The position numbers were made by a program, and so were the translations under genes. A DNA stretch of 15,320 nucleotides, taken from NCBI GenBank assembly GCA_023246325.1, contig JAHFIO010000011.1, forward strand, positions 1 through 15,320, in the 5' to 3' direction. Shown here one piece after another: positions 5,765 to 12,584 of the stretch (position 1 is its first letter; every line of letters starts with the position of its first letter). Source of the DNA: Candidatus Uhrbacteria bacterium. Its GTDB lineage: Bacteria; Patescibacteriota; Patescibacteriia; 2-12-FULL-60-25. A model generated the notes under the pieces. The model searched no databases, had not been told where the DNA came from, and worked only from the letters and a program-made list of their open reading frames with translations.

Positions 5765-6477
5765 AGAAACTCATCATACTCATCCCACTTTTCAGGGATA
5801 GTTGTAGCTTTAAATGTACGATTCGGATATTCACAAGTAAGTTTTGCCACACATTTTTCTTTAAATTCATCGTAATATACAGAAGACCCAAGCGCTATAT
5901 AGTCACTATATAGCTGTATATCAGGAAAAGTTTTAGCAAAACAATATGCTTCAATATGTGTTGCGGGACGATACCCCCTTGCAACCATTTTCGAAATAGC
6001 ATCTGTAGAAGAAGTTTCTTTCGCTAGCCCTTCCATCATCATTGTAAGTTTTTTTGGCGCATCGTCCACAGCGACACATGTATTATGTTTAAGCCATACA
6101 TAATCCCCACATAAAAGTTTAGACACACCGTCTTTAGAAAATTCTTCTTCGAGAACCTCCATTTCTTTCGGCATGGCATATGTAACATCAACTACATATT
6201 GCTGAGGAACATGATGCACAAGAGATTCTGGAATTACTGATAGTTGCGGCACTTTTTGCACCGAGGATTCTCGATTCACTGGTTGTATCGGGCGATGCGT
6301 TTTTCCTGGTTTTTTAAATTTTTCAAAAAAATGCTCCACTCGCTCGACCGCATCCATAAAAAGATATATTGATATAATCAGTATAGCTTGCAACGATTCC
6401 ACAAAAGATAATTTTATCTGTGTATCTTCCGTTTTTTCATCTTTCAAAGATGCACGTTTCTCTTCTCTTCTGCTCAT
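5749..6477 (-). CDS. Membrane-anchored G[YF]RPA-family protein, paralog 3
   Basis: A 242-residue protein with two parts. Residues 1-90 are unlike the other paralogs: a charged start, one predicted membrane helix (about 29-44, LQAILIISIYLFMDAV) and a Pro/Gln linker. Residues 95-242 form the family domain: VDVTYAMPKEMEVLEEEFSKDG, Cys 134, GYRPATHIEAYCF (168-180), IALGS (194-198), Trp 231 and FLWV (237-240). It is closest to paralog 4 at 12991-13452, with which it shares MP, EFS-x-DGV, KH-x-x-C and PATH. Orientation of the helix is not certain; the basic N-terminus favours a cytoplasmic N-end with the domain outside. AGGAGG lies before the ATG. Confidence 0.82.
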   Translation of the reverse strand: MSRREEKRASLKDEKTEDTQIKLSFVESLQAILIISIYLFMDAVERVEHFFEKFKKPGKTHRPIQPVNRESSVQKVPQLSVIPESLVHHVPQQYVVDVTYAMPKEMEVLEEEFSKDGVSKLLCGDYVWLKHNTCVAVDDAPKKLTMMMEGLAKETSSTDAISKMVARGYRPATHIEAYCFAKTFPDIQLYSDYIALGSSVYYDEFKEKCVAKLTCEYPNRTFKATTIPEKWDEYDEFLWVKI

Positions 6478-6491
6478 GCTTTCCTCCTAAC

Positions 6492-6519
6492 AAAAAACCT
6501 CATCATGCAGGATGAGGTT
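6492..6519 (-). terminator. Terminator of the protease gene, with an ATCCTGCA loop
   Basis: AACCTCATC pairs with GATGAGGTT around six bases, followed on the minus strand by TTTTTTG. The TAA stop (6520-6518) overlaps the stem. Stem and loop spell a one-mismatch copy of the ATCCTGCC motif, recalling how Neisseria and Pasteurellaceae use uptake sequences in terminators. Confidence 0.82.
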
Positions 6520-7288
6520 AGCAGTCTTTACGAAATGAGTCAACGCATCCATCCTGCCGATAGGAAAAGTGATACCAGGTTTCGAACCATTGCCATTGTC
6601 GCACTCTTGTTCCGTAATGAAGTTCGTCATAATTTAGTTCGTATTTTTTATACGCAGAATCATGAATCGTGTATAAATCATACCCATCGAATTTTCTGAA
6701 TCCGGTAATAAGTATGACGTGCTGATCTTCGAATGTCACAACACCCTTCGTATTTCCCATTTCAATGTATAGCATCACAGGACGACCATTCGAAAGTTCG
6801 ATCTGTATTTTTTCTCGTGGCAATATATCATGTACGTATAGATGATATATTCCCATACGATTCATAGTCGACCCCGGATACCATCCTTTATTACAATGTA
6901 TGATGTCAGCAGGATGAGAATCTCGCGTCAATCGACAGCAAGATGTTGCATCTGGTGTTGCATAGGAAGCAACTTCACATACCGATCTTGTATTACCAAG
7001 ATACGTTGAAATCATTACAATGTCTGCGGCCCAACACAAATTACTGTGACCTGGAGGCAAATATGAAACAAACTGATCAATAAACGGCACGGGAAGTTGA
7101 ATACCATCCTGCCGAATGGGAAAATCTTTTACTTTTCCGAGTGTCGGATATGTAATTGATTTATCCGTATCAACAGAAAAATAAAAATCAGAATTTTTTT
7201 GTTGCGTATATACGGTTGTGCAACATAAACATGGTATAGCAAGCAAAAAAAGTAAAAGTAGTCTGGTGGCATGTGCGGCTGTTTTCAC
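6518..7288 (-). CDS. Exported papain-like cysteine protease (C39/C70-like)
   Basis: A 256-residue protein with an N-terminal signal (RLLLLFLLAIPCLCC; a CLCC lipobox is possible). The mature part has SNLCWAADIVMISTYLG with the likely nucleophile Cys85, EDQHVILITGF with His190, and YTIHDSAY with Asp210, the Cys-His-Asp order of papain-like peptidases of the C39/C70 type. The usual oxyanion Gln about six residues before the Cys is not evident. Several more Cys (104, 117, 118, 132, 248, 256) suggest disulfides. I chose GTG at 7288, with AAGGA six bases upstream, over the ATG at 7315, which lacks a Shine-Dalgarno. Two ATCCTGCC motifs encode Arg-Gln-Asp (7106-7113 and 6551-6558). It may cut surface or host proteins; that is inference. 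Confidence 0.78.
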   Translation of the reverse strand: MKTAAHATRLLLLFLLAIPCLCCTTVYTQQKNSDFYFSVDTDKSITYPTLGKVKDFPIRQDGIQLPVPFIDQFVSYLPPGHSNLCWAADIVMISTYLGNTRSVCEVASYATPDATSCCRLTRDSHPADIIHCNKGWYPGSTMNRMGIYHLYVHDILPREKIQIELSNGRPVMLYIEMGNTKGVVTFEDQHVILITGFRKFDGYDLYTIHDSAYKKYELNYDELHYGTRVRQWQWFETWYHFSYRQDGCVDSFRKDC

Positions 7289-7340
7289 GGTGTTTCCTTT
7301 TTGAATGTACTTCATAAACCGTAGCAGGAGGTGGAAAAAA

Positions 7341-8564
7341 ATGAAAGTTTCATGTACGCTTACACCTATGCAACATTTTCTCGTATTTGGAAATCATCCA
7401 CGACTTTCACTCGCCGAGTTTAAAGCTATTCGGCAGGATATAGAAAAGCCAATGATCATTGGCTCTGCTGCAATTGTACAAGACGCAAATTGGAATGGAG
7501 ATATTTTAATGCAACGATTAGGTGGTACGGTAAAATTGGGTGACATTGTAGGTACTTTGGCTATTGACGCATGCGATGCAGATGCAATTTTTGCTTTAGT
7601 AGATTCGCGATTACGACGTCCGTCAGTTGATTTTGGTTGGACGGTTTTCGGTGGATCAAAAGGTTTCGCATATACATTGTCGCGCATGGCGATTCCTTTT
7701 AAAAAAGTTTTGAAAACAAATGGAATTTCTTCGCGTTGGGTAACAGCTGAACATGGGGGAGAAATTTCTCCTGCCGCTGTCGCAAAATTAAAATTAACTT
7801 CTGATGGAGTTGATATATGTTTATTTCCTGAGGCTGGACTTGTACATGTCGGCCTCACAACGCATGTGCAGGATGCAGATTCGTGGAGTTTGCGTGATTA
7901 TGGACGACCTGCACGCGATGATAAAAACGGAATGTTACCACCGAAGTTAGCGCGTATGATGGTGAATATTGCTAATATACCTCGTAATGGAACTCTAGTA
8001 GATCCTTTTTGTGGAAGTGGAACCGTGTGTATGGAAGCAACTTTGTGTACACATGCATCTCATATTATAGGAAGCGATATTGTAGCGAAACAAATTGCCG
8101 ATTCAATACGCAACCAAGAATGGTTAGTAAAAAATGGAATATATCGTGAAGATGATATATCACGTTTAAAATTATTTGTAAGCGATGTAAAAAAAATTGG
8201 ATCGCATATTGCAAATTCTAGTGTTGATGCGGTTGTAACGGAAGGATATTTAGGTCCAACATTACGAGGAAATGAAGATGTAGAAATATTACGAAAAAAT
8301 GTCACTCTCGTAAAAGAATTGTGGCACGAAACTCTAAAAGCACTGCATCCTGCATTGAAAAAGGATGGGATTGTAGTTTGTATATGGCCTGGATATAAAA
8401 CGACTAAAGGAAGCGCATTTGTAAGTTTGGAATTAGATTTAGAAAATTTGGGATATGTATTAGTTGAACCAGTTGGTGATTGGGAAAAAAATCATGGACC
8501 TTTAGTATATAGTCGACCTGACCAGCATATAACGCGAAGGATTGTGGTATTAAAAAAAATATAA
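7341..8564 (+). CDS. Trm11/TRM-G10-like RNA methyltransferase (UPF0020 type)
   Basis: A 407-residue enzyme. The N-terminal half (FLVFGNHPRLSLAEFKAI at 13-30) resembles the RNA-binding half of Trm11-like proteins. RDYGRPARDDKNGMLPPKLARMMVN (185-209) and DPFCGSGT (221-228, SAM-binding motif I) are signatures of the tRNA guanine-10 N2-methyltransferase group. The catalytic (D/N)PPY position holds TEGYLGP (300-306), a variant that I recall as TEPYLGP in CPR homologs. The likely reaction is SAM-dependent methylation of a guanine in tRNA, but another RNA or DNA substrate is possible. The start at 7341 has AGGAGGT upstream; 7305 is less likely. It is divergent from the protease gene with only 52 bases between. 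One ATCCTGCC motif (7432-7439) encodes Arg-Gln-Asp. Confidence 0.85.
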   Translation: MKVSCTLTPMQHFLVFGNHPRLSLAEFKAIRQDIEKPMIIGSAAIVQDANWNGDILMQRLGGTVKLGDIVGTLAIDACDADAIFALVDSRLRRPSVDFGWTVFGGSKGFAYTLSRMAIPFKKVLKTNGISSRWVTAEHGGEISPAAVAKLKLTSDGVDICLFPEAGLVHVGLTTHVQDADSWSLRDYGRPARDDKNGMLPPKLARMMVNIANIPRNGTLVDPFCGSGTVCMEATLCTHASHIIGSDIVAKQIADSIRNQEWLVKNGIYREDDISRLKLFVSDVKKIGSHIANSSVDAVVTEGYLGPTLRGNEDVEILRKNVTLVKELWHETLKALHPALKKDGIVVCIWPGYKTTKGSAFVSLELDLENLGYVLVEPVGDWEKNHGPLVYSRPDQHITRRIVVLKKI

Positions 8565-8587
8565 AAATACCCCGACGAAGCCGAGGT
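8563..8587. terminator. Terminator between convergent genes
   Basis: ACCCCGAC pairs with GCCGAGGT (two wobble pairs in RNA) around GAA. The minus strand ends in TATTTTT, so it mainly serves the 8589-9263 gene; it starts within the stop codon of the methyltransferase gene. Confidence 0.7.
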
Positions 8588-8588
8588 G

Positions 8589-9263
8589 TTAACGTACAAT
8601 GCGGAAACCAACAAATGTCCATTTTGGAGACCACGGCTGCACACTCGTATCACATACAAAAAGTTCACTTTTTTTCGTATTGCGAAACAAATACGGAACA
8701 CTTTGATTATATGGATCTTTTGAATTAAACATTTCATTTTTTGGTAATACGGTTGTGAAAAGTCCATGCAATTCAGTATTTCTACACCATTCAAGAAATG
8801 CACCAGTATGTCCTTTAAAACCCCTTGCATGAAAATAATCTTCAATAACATCAGAATAGATATTGTGTTCTACGAATAGATCTGGGTGAGGTTTACACAT
8901 CAGTGTTTCATATTTCAGACCTTGCCCAACTATCATATTTTTATTACCATCGCGATAAAAATCCCAATTTTCAAAAATTGGATTAATATGAATCAATGTG
9001 CTTTTTGCTAAAAGCATAAGCGTGTCTTTATAATTCAAATCTGGGACATCTACATATTGTGGAGTGAATGTGAGTGCTTTGATGAGCTCATGCAAACGCG
9101 CATGAAATAATAGTTTGAAATCATCACTTGTTGAAAGAAGCAGAGTGGCTTCATCGCTGCTCAAATGTAGACTCTGCAAAACTTCATTGATCAAATCAAG
9201 AATTTTTTGCTCTTGAGAATCGGATGCTGCAAAACTAGTTACATCTTTTTTTTCATCAGACAT
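8589..9263 (-). CDS. Hypothetical protein with F-x-GHT-x-AFLEW and FVGFR motifs
   Basis: A soluble protein of 224 residues starting MSDEKKD. A helical N-terminal third (KILDLINEVLQSLHLSSDE) leads into a globular C-terminal part with HARGFKGHTGAFLEWC, GLFTTVLPKNEMF, VPYLFRN and the ending WTFVGFRIV. I recall hypothetical proteins with G-H-T-x-A-F-x-W and a final FVAFREV from Patescibacteria, but no function. The start at 9263 is chosen over 9332: the longer form would begin on the promoter -35. The start is preceded by AGGCAGGAT, so an ATCCTGCC motif (9270-9277) doubles as a weak ribosome site. It has its own promoter and terminator. Confidence 0.75.
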   Translation of the reverse strand: MSDEKKDVTSFAASDSQEQKILDLINEVLQSLHLSSDEATLLLSTSDDFKLLFHARLHELIKALTFTPQYVDVPDLNYKDTLMLLAKSTLIHINPIFENWDFYRDGNKNMIVGQGLKYETLMCKPHPDLFVEHNIYSDVIEDYFHARGFKGHTGAFLEWCRNTELHGLFTTVLPKNEMFNSKDPYNQSVPYLFRNTKKSELFVCDTSVQPWSPKWTFVGFRIVR

Positions 9264-9303
9264 GTGTGTATCCTGCCTTTTTAGTTGTCGAAAGAGCATG
9301 AGG

Positions 9304-9332
9304 AATGTAGTTTCTTTCAAGAAAAAAGTCAA
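9304..9332 (-). promoter_or_regulatory. Promoter of the 8589-9263 gene
   Basis: -35 TTGACT (9332-9327), 17-base spacer, -10 TACATT (9309-9304). It directly follows the terminator of the upstream gene. Confidence 0.6.
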
Positions 9333-9334
9333 AT

Positions 9335-9358
9335 AAAAAAACAGCTTACATGCTGTTT
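9335..9358 (-). terminator. Terminator after the 9365-9784 gene
   Basis: AAACAGC pairs with GCTGTTT around six bases, followed on the minus strand by a T-run and TATTT. Confidence 0.82.
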
Positions 9359-9364
9359 ACGTTA

Positions 9365-9784
9365 TTACCACTCTACTTTTAGTTTATATATTTTATCTCT
9401 ATTGTTGTGCTCATCTGCTTCTGCGTATTCACACCAAATATTCGCTTTGAAACCTCTGATAATTAATATGTTTTTACAAAGAATGCAAATATCCATAGCA
9501 TCCTCATCCAAATCATAATAAGTTTCTTTTGCTTGAGAAAGGTTGAGCACAGATGTACCAATTCCAATAATAGCAATAATGATCGTAGCACTTTTTGAAT
9601 GAACGGCCGAAGATTCTATTCTTGGCATGAAATCATACTTATATAGTAAATCACTTTTATCTTTTAATGCAAGCATGCGAAATACGGAAGCGGAAATTTT
9701 TTGTTTTTTAGCATCCTCTTCTGACATTTTTAATAGTGCTTGATTATCATCATAGATTTTTCGCATTCGTTGCGCTTCGTTCAT
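9365..9784 (-). CDS. Hypothetical protein
   Basis: A 139-residue protein not recognised. The N-terminal third is charged and helical (MNEAQRMRKIYDDNQALLKMSEEDAKKQK). A hydrophobic segment, ATIIIAIIGIGTSVLNLS at about 66-83, could be a membrane helix or a buried strand-helix. The C-terminal part has two close Cys (ICILCKNILIIRGF) and one more (WCEY). AAGGTGG lies before the ATG. It has its own promoter and terminator, like the other accessory genes here. No ATCCTGCC motif lies in it. Confidence 0.7.
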   Translation of the reverse strand: MNEAQRMRKIYDDNQALLKMSEEDAKKQKISASVFRMLALKDKSDLLYKYDFMPRIESSAVHSKSATIIIAIIGIGTSVLNLSQAKETYYDLDEDAMDICILCKNILIIRGFKANIWCEYAEADEHNNRDKIYKLKVEW

Positions 9785-9813
9785 GAACCACCTTGTTGTG
9801 AAAGGACAGTTAC

Positions 9814-9842
9814 TTATTACACATTTTTTCTATACATGTCAA
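9814..9842 (-). promoter_or_regulatory. Promoter of the 9365-9784 gene
   Basis: -35 TTGACA (9842-9837), 17-base spacer, -10 TAATAA (9819-9814). It lies in the 67-base gap after the ferredoxin gene, for which no hairpin terminator is seen. Confidence 0.65.
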
Positions 9843-9851
9843 ATCCTAGTC

Positions 9852-10088
9852 TTACACATCAGGATACACTTGTTTTCCATCTTCATCATAAATAAAAATT
9901 GCTTGAACTGGACAACTTTGTGCTGCGAGCAAAATCGTTTCTGCATCTGCTGCTTTTTCATCTACAACATACGCTTTATTTTCATCATCCATTTGAAAAA
10001 CACCCGGCGCAACCGTTACACAAGGCGCTGCACCAATACAAATATCTCGATCAACGTATATTTTAGAAATTTTAAGTGATTTGACCAT
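9852..10088 (-). CDS. Small ferredoxin of the three-cysteine type
   Basis: A 78-residue acidic protein. Cys17-IGAAP-Cys23 and Cys59-Pro60 form the C-x5-C...CP pattern of single-cluster ferredoxins in which the second Cys of C-x2-C-x2-C is replaced, here by Ala20. Such proteins carry a [3Fe-4S] cluster, or a [4Fe-4S] cluster with a non-Cys ligand. VTVAPGVFQMDDENKAYV and AAQSCPVQAI are typical of the family. As last gene of the iron-sulfur operon it may supply electrons for cluster assembly. I chose the ATG at 10088 because the scaffold stop and this start form the junction TAATATG; an in-frame ATG at 10103 would overlap the upstream gene. Confidence 0.88.
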   Translation of the reverse strand: MVKSLKISKIYVDRDICIGAAPCVTVAPGVFQMDDENKAYVVDEKAADAETILLAAQSCPVQAIFIYDEDGKQVYPDV

Positions 10089-10089
10089 A

Positions 10090-10785
10090 TTAATCAGCGC
10101 CAAAAAACTTTTCTTTATAGAATCTTAAGAGTTGTTCCGCTTCAGGAATACAGGATGGATCTCCTGTTCCAATTTTTGTTTTTGCTTGTAATTTTTCAAA
10201 TGTATCAGCACCATCTAAAACTGCCTCTTCAATGTCTTTATCTGTAATTTTTAATACTCTGTCTATAATACGACCCGTTTCAACTTCAATTTTTTCTACC
10301 ATATTATGTTGACGGTACCAATCATTAATCGCGGCTCTCAATGCTTTATCTCCTAAAACGGAACAATGGACTTTACGAGCAGGCAATCCACCCAATCGTT
10401 CCATAATATTCTGTGGTTTCAATTTTCGTGCTTCTTCTAATGTGACGCCTCCATTTTCTGTCGCCATTAATGACATCATTGAGGTGGACGCAATCGCAGA
10501 TCCACATCCAAATGTTTTCCATTTTAAATCTGTAATACGTTCAGTTGCGGGATCAACCTTAATCCAAATTTTCATTGCATCTCCGCATGCAGGAGATCCA
10601 ACCATGCCCAATGCAGATTCACCATATGACTCTTCATCTACCATAAAATTTCGTGGATGAAAAAAATGATCCTTCACGGTATCGGTATAAAACCAGCCTT
10701 TTTCATTTTTTGCAGCAACTACATCGCCATTGCGCGCATCAGTTGTTGGTGGTGTTACGATTGGTTGCGTATTATTATCTTGCAT
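10090..10785 (-). CDS. nifU: Iron-sulfur cluster scaffold: U-type domain plus degenerate BFD-like domain
   Basis: A 231-residue protein. Residues 32-160 are an IscU-type scaffold with all ligands: CGD (Cys67, Asp69), FGCGSA (Cys94) and HC (His140, Cys141). LPARK (134-138) stands at the LPPVK chaperone-docking site of IscU. Residues 168-226 match the BFD-like [2Fe-2S] domain of NifU (TDKDIEEAVLDGADTFEKLQ, KIGTG..SCIPEAEQLL), but its C-x-C is gone (GRIIDR) and G-CGSC has become GDPSC, leaving only Cys212. This domain therefore probably cannot hold a cluster. The first 30 residues are a low-complexity leader. It lies 181 bases after iscS, with a structured element between, and runs into the ferredoxin with one base between. 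The start is ATATG without Shine-Dalgarno. Confidence 0.9.
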   Translation of the reverse strand: MQDNNTQPIVTPPTTDARNGDVVAAKNEKGWFYTDTVKDHFFHPRNFMVDEESYGESALGMVGSPACGDAMKIWIKVDPATERITDLKWKTFGCGSAIASTSMMSLMATENGGVTLEEARKLKPQNIMERLGGLPARKVHCSVLGDKALRAAINDWYRQHNMVEKIEVETGRIIDRVLKITDKDIEEAVLDGADTFEKLQAKTKIGTGDPSCIPEAEQLLRFYKEKFFGAD

Positions 10786-10839
10786 ATTTTTTTATAAATT
10801 AATTATTAACTGTGAGAGCTTTTAAAAGCAATGAAGTTT

Positions 10840-10958
10840 GGACATTTTTATTTGGATGAAGTGCGAGGAAAAATTGAGCACCGAGCGAAATGTACTTAGA
10901 GGTACATAGAGCGAGGAGCGGAAATTTTGACAAAGCAATTCGCCAAATTAAAATGTCC
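10840..10958 (-). repeat. Structured dyad element, copy 3 (between iscS and the scaffold gene)
   Basis: Outer arms 10840-10855 and 10943-10958 pair at 15 of 16 positions. The central hairpin is ATGTAC (10890-10895) with GTACAT (10902-10907). Read on the minus strand, blocks 10945-10928 and 10869-10853 are 16/18 and 15/17 identical to copy 1. Compared with copy 1, ATCTGG/CCAGAT became ATTTGG/CCAAAT and ACGTAC/GTACGT became ATGTAC/GTACAT, so both strands of the stems changed together. It is transcribed within the iron-sulfur operon. Confidence 0.8.
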
Positions 10959-10966
10959 TTAAAATT

Positions 10967-12172
10967 TTATCCGAAATACTTCATGTCTAGATTTACAGGT
11001 GACATATGACGTAATTTCTCCACTATTCCCGGCATCACTTCTATGACACGTTCTATATCCTGCCGTGTAGTGCGTTTTCCTAAAGTGAATCTCATAGAAC
11101 CGTGTGCCGCTTCATACGATAATCCCGTTGCTAAAATCACATGCGATGGATCTAAAGATAAAGATGCACATGCGGATCCAGTAGATGCATAAATTCCTTC
11201 TGCATCTAAATATAAAACCGCAGCTTCACCTTCGATATCTAAGAATGACACATTCACACTATTTGGCAAGCGATCAACCGGATGTCCATTCAATCGTGAT
11301 TTTGGAATTTTTAATAAACCCTCTACTAAGGTATCGCGTAATGCAATTAATCGCGTGTTCTCAATATCTTTTTCTTCTTGCGCGAGTTGCAATGCATATG
11401 ACAATCCAATTATCCCCGAAACATTTTCTGTTCCTGAACGAATATTTTTTTCTTGTCCCCCACCTCGCACCAATGGTTCAATTTTTACTCCACGTCGAAC
11501 GTATAAAACTGCGATCCCTTTTGGTCCATATAATTTAGAACCGTTTAGTGTTAACAAATCTACATGAAGTTTTTCTACATCAAGGTCTAAACATCCTGCC
11601 GCTTGGCAAGCGTCGGTATGAAAATACGGATATATGCTCGCATTATTTTTTCGATATTTTAAAATTTCACGGCCAATATCTGCAATAGGTTGAATGGTGC
11701 CTATTTCATTATTCGCATACATTATCGAAACTAAAACTGTTTCAGGACGCAATGCAGAAGCTACATCATCCACAGAAACTTTTCCTTCACGATCTACTTT
11801 TAAAATAGTTAATTCAATTTCACCACGTTTTTGTAAAAATAATAACGGTTCTAATACTGCATGATGTTCAATACTTGATGTGATAACATGTTTTTTTTCT
11901 TTATTCCCACGTGGCACGCCAATCACAGCAATATTATCAGACTCAGTTCCACCAGAAGTAAAAATAATTTCATCCACTCGAACATTCAAGATTTTCGCAA
12001 TTGCTTCACGCGCTTCAATCACAGCTTCCTTTGCGCGCATACCAGGCGTATGAAAAGAAGATGGGTTCGCAAATATATCAGAAAAATATGGCATCATTTT
12101 TTCTAAAACACGCGAATCCATATAGGTAGTCGCAGCATGGTCTAAATACATTTCTTTTTTATGTTCTGACAT
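10967..12172 (-). CDS. iscS: Cysteine desulfurase (IscS/NifS family)
   Basis: A 401-residue PLP enzyme that removes sulfur from cysteine and passes it, as a persulfide, to the scaffold. YLDHAATT at the N-terminus, TSGGTESDN (72-80), EHH (102-104), FHTDACQAAG with Asp187 and the PLP lysine in GSKLYGPKG (Lys213) are all present. The sulfur-carrying Cys335 lies in STGSACAS on the extended loop typical of IscS/NifS. The C-terminus (SMRFTLGKRTTRQDIERV) is also typical. The start codon lies one base after the regulator stop, in the junction TAATATG. Two ATCCTGCC motifs fall inside, at 11057-11064 (Arg-Gln-Asp) and 11593-11600 (Ala-Gly). Confidence 0.96.
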   Translation of the reverse strand: MSEHKKEMYLDHAATTYMDSRVLEKMMPYFSDIFANPSSFHTPGMRAKEAVIEAREAIAKILNVRVDEIIFTSGGTESDNIAVIGVPRGNKEKKHVITSSIEHHAVLEPLLFLQKRGEIELTILKVDREGKVSVDDVASALRPETVLVSIMYANNEIGTIQPIADIGREILKYRKNNASIYPYFHTDACQAAGCLDLDVEKLHVDLLTLNGSKLYGPKGIAVLYVRRGVKIEPLVRGGGQEKNIRSGTENVSGIIGLSYALQLAQEEKDIENTRLIALRDTLVEGLLKIPKSRLNGHPVDRLPNSVNVSFLDIEGEAAVLYLDAEGIYASTGSACASLSLDPSHVILATGLSYEAAHGSMRFTLGKRTTRQDIERVIEVMPGIVEKLRHMSPVNLDMKYFG

Positions 12173-12173
12173 A

Positions 12174-12584
12174 TTATATTAATGATGCTAAATGAATACC
12201 GCGTAATGCATCCTGCATACTTTTTTGTAATACGTGCCACACTTTTTTAGATGAACATTTTGATTCAACTGGGCAAGGAAACGCAGATGATTGGCAATCC
12301 ACTAAAGCAACGGGTCCTTCTAAGGCGGTAATGATTTCTTCAATCGTAATATCAGCAGGATTTTTAGCCAGACGATATCCACCAGATGGACCTTGTTTGC
12401 CAAGTACTAATCCTGCCTTTTTTAAACTTGCAGCTACTTCTTCTAAAAAACCTTGAGATAAGCTCATTTCATTTGCTATCTGCTGCAATGATACAAATGT
12501 TTCATCAGAAAAAGACTTGGCGAGTGACGTCATAAGTATAAGCCCACTATGATCGCGAGCAGAAACTTGAAAAAATCCTGACAT
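12174..12584 (-). CDS. iscR: Rrf2-family regulator, IscR-like, with three cluster cysteines
   Basis: A 136-residue DNA-binding protein. Residues 30-72 are the Rrf2 winged helix (VSLQQIANEMSLSQGFLEEVAASLKKAGLVLGKQG-, then SGGYRLAK). Cys97, Cys104 and Cys110 form C-x6-C-x5-C, close to the C-x5-C-x5-C by which IscR binds a [2Fe-2S] cluster. It heads the operon with cysteine desulfurase, scaffold and ferredoxin, so it most likely senses cluster supply and represses its own operon. The perfect palindrome at 12583-12609, spanning the -10, the presumed transcription start and the start codon, is its probable operator. The start is AGGAATATG; the AGGA belongs to the palindrome. One ATCCTGCC motif (12410-12417) encodes Ala-Gly-Leu. 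Confidence 0.9.
   Translation of the reverse strand: MSGFFQVSARDHSGLILMTSLAKSFSDETFVSLQQIANEMSLSQGFLEEVAASLKKAGLVLGKQGPSGGYRLAKNPADITIEEIITALEGPVALVDCQSSAFPCPVESKCSSKKVWHVLQKSMQDALRGIHLASLI

Noticed and set aside
7305..7340. Upstream ATG as the start of the methyltransferase
   Set aside because: It has no Shine-Dalgarno, while the ATG at 7341 is preceded by AGGAGGT and fits the family N-terminus.
1310..10958. Insertion sequence or transposon
   Set aside because: No transposase frame is near the dyad elements, and the terminal arms differ between copies. A non-autonomous mobile origin is left open in the findings.
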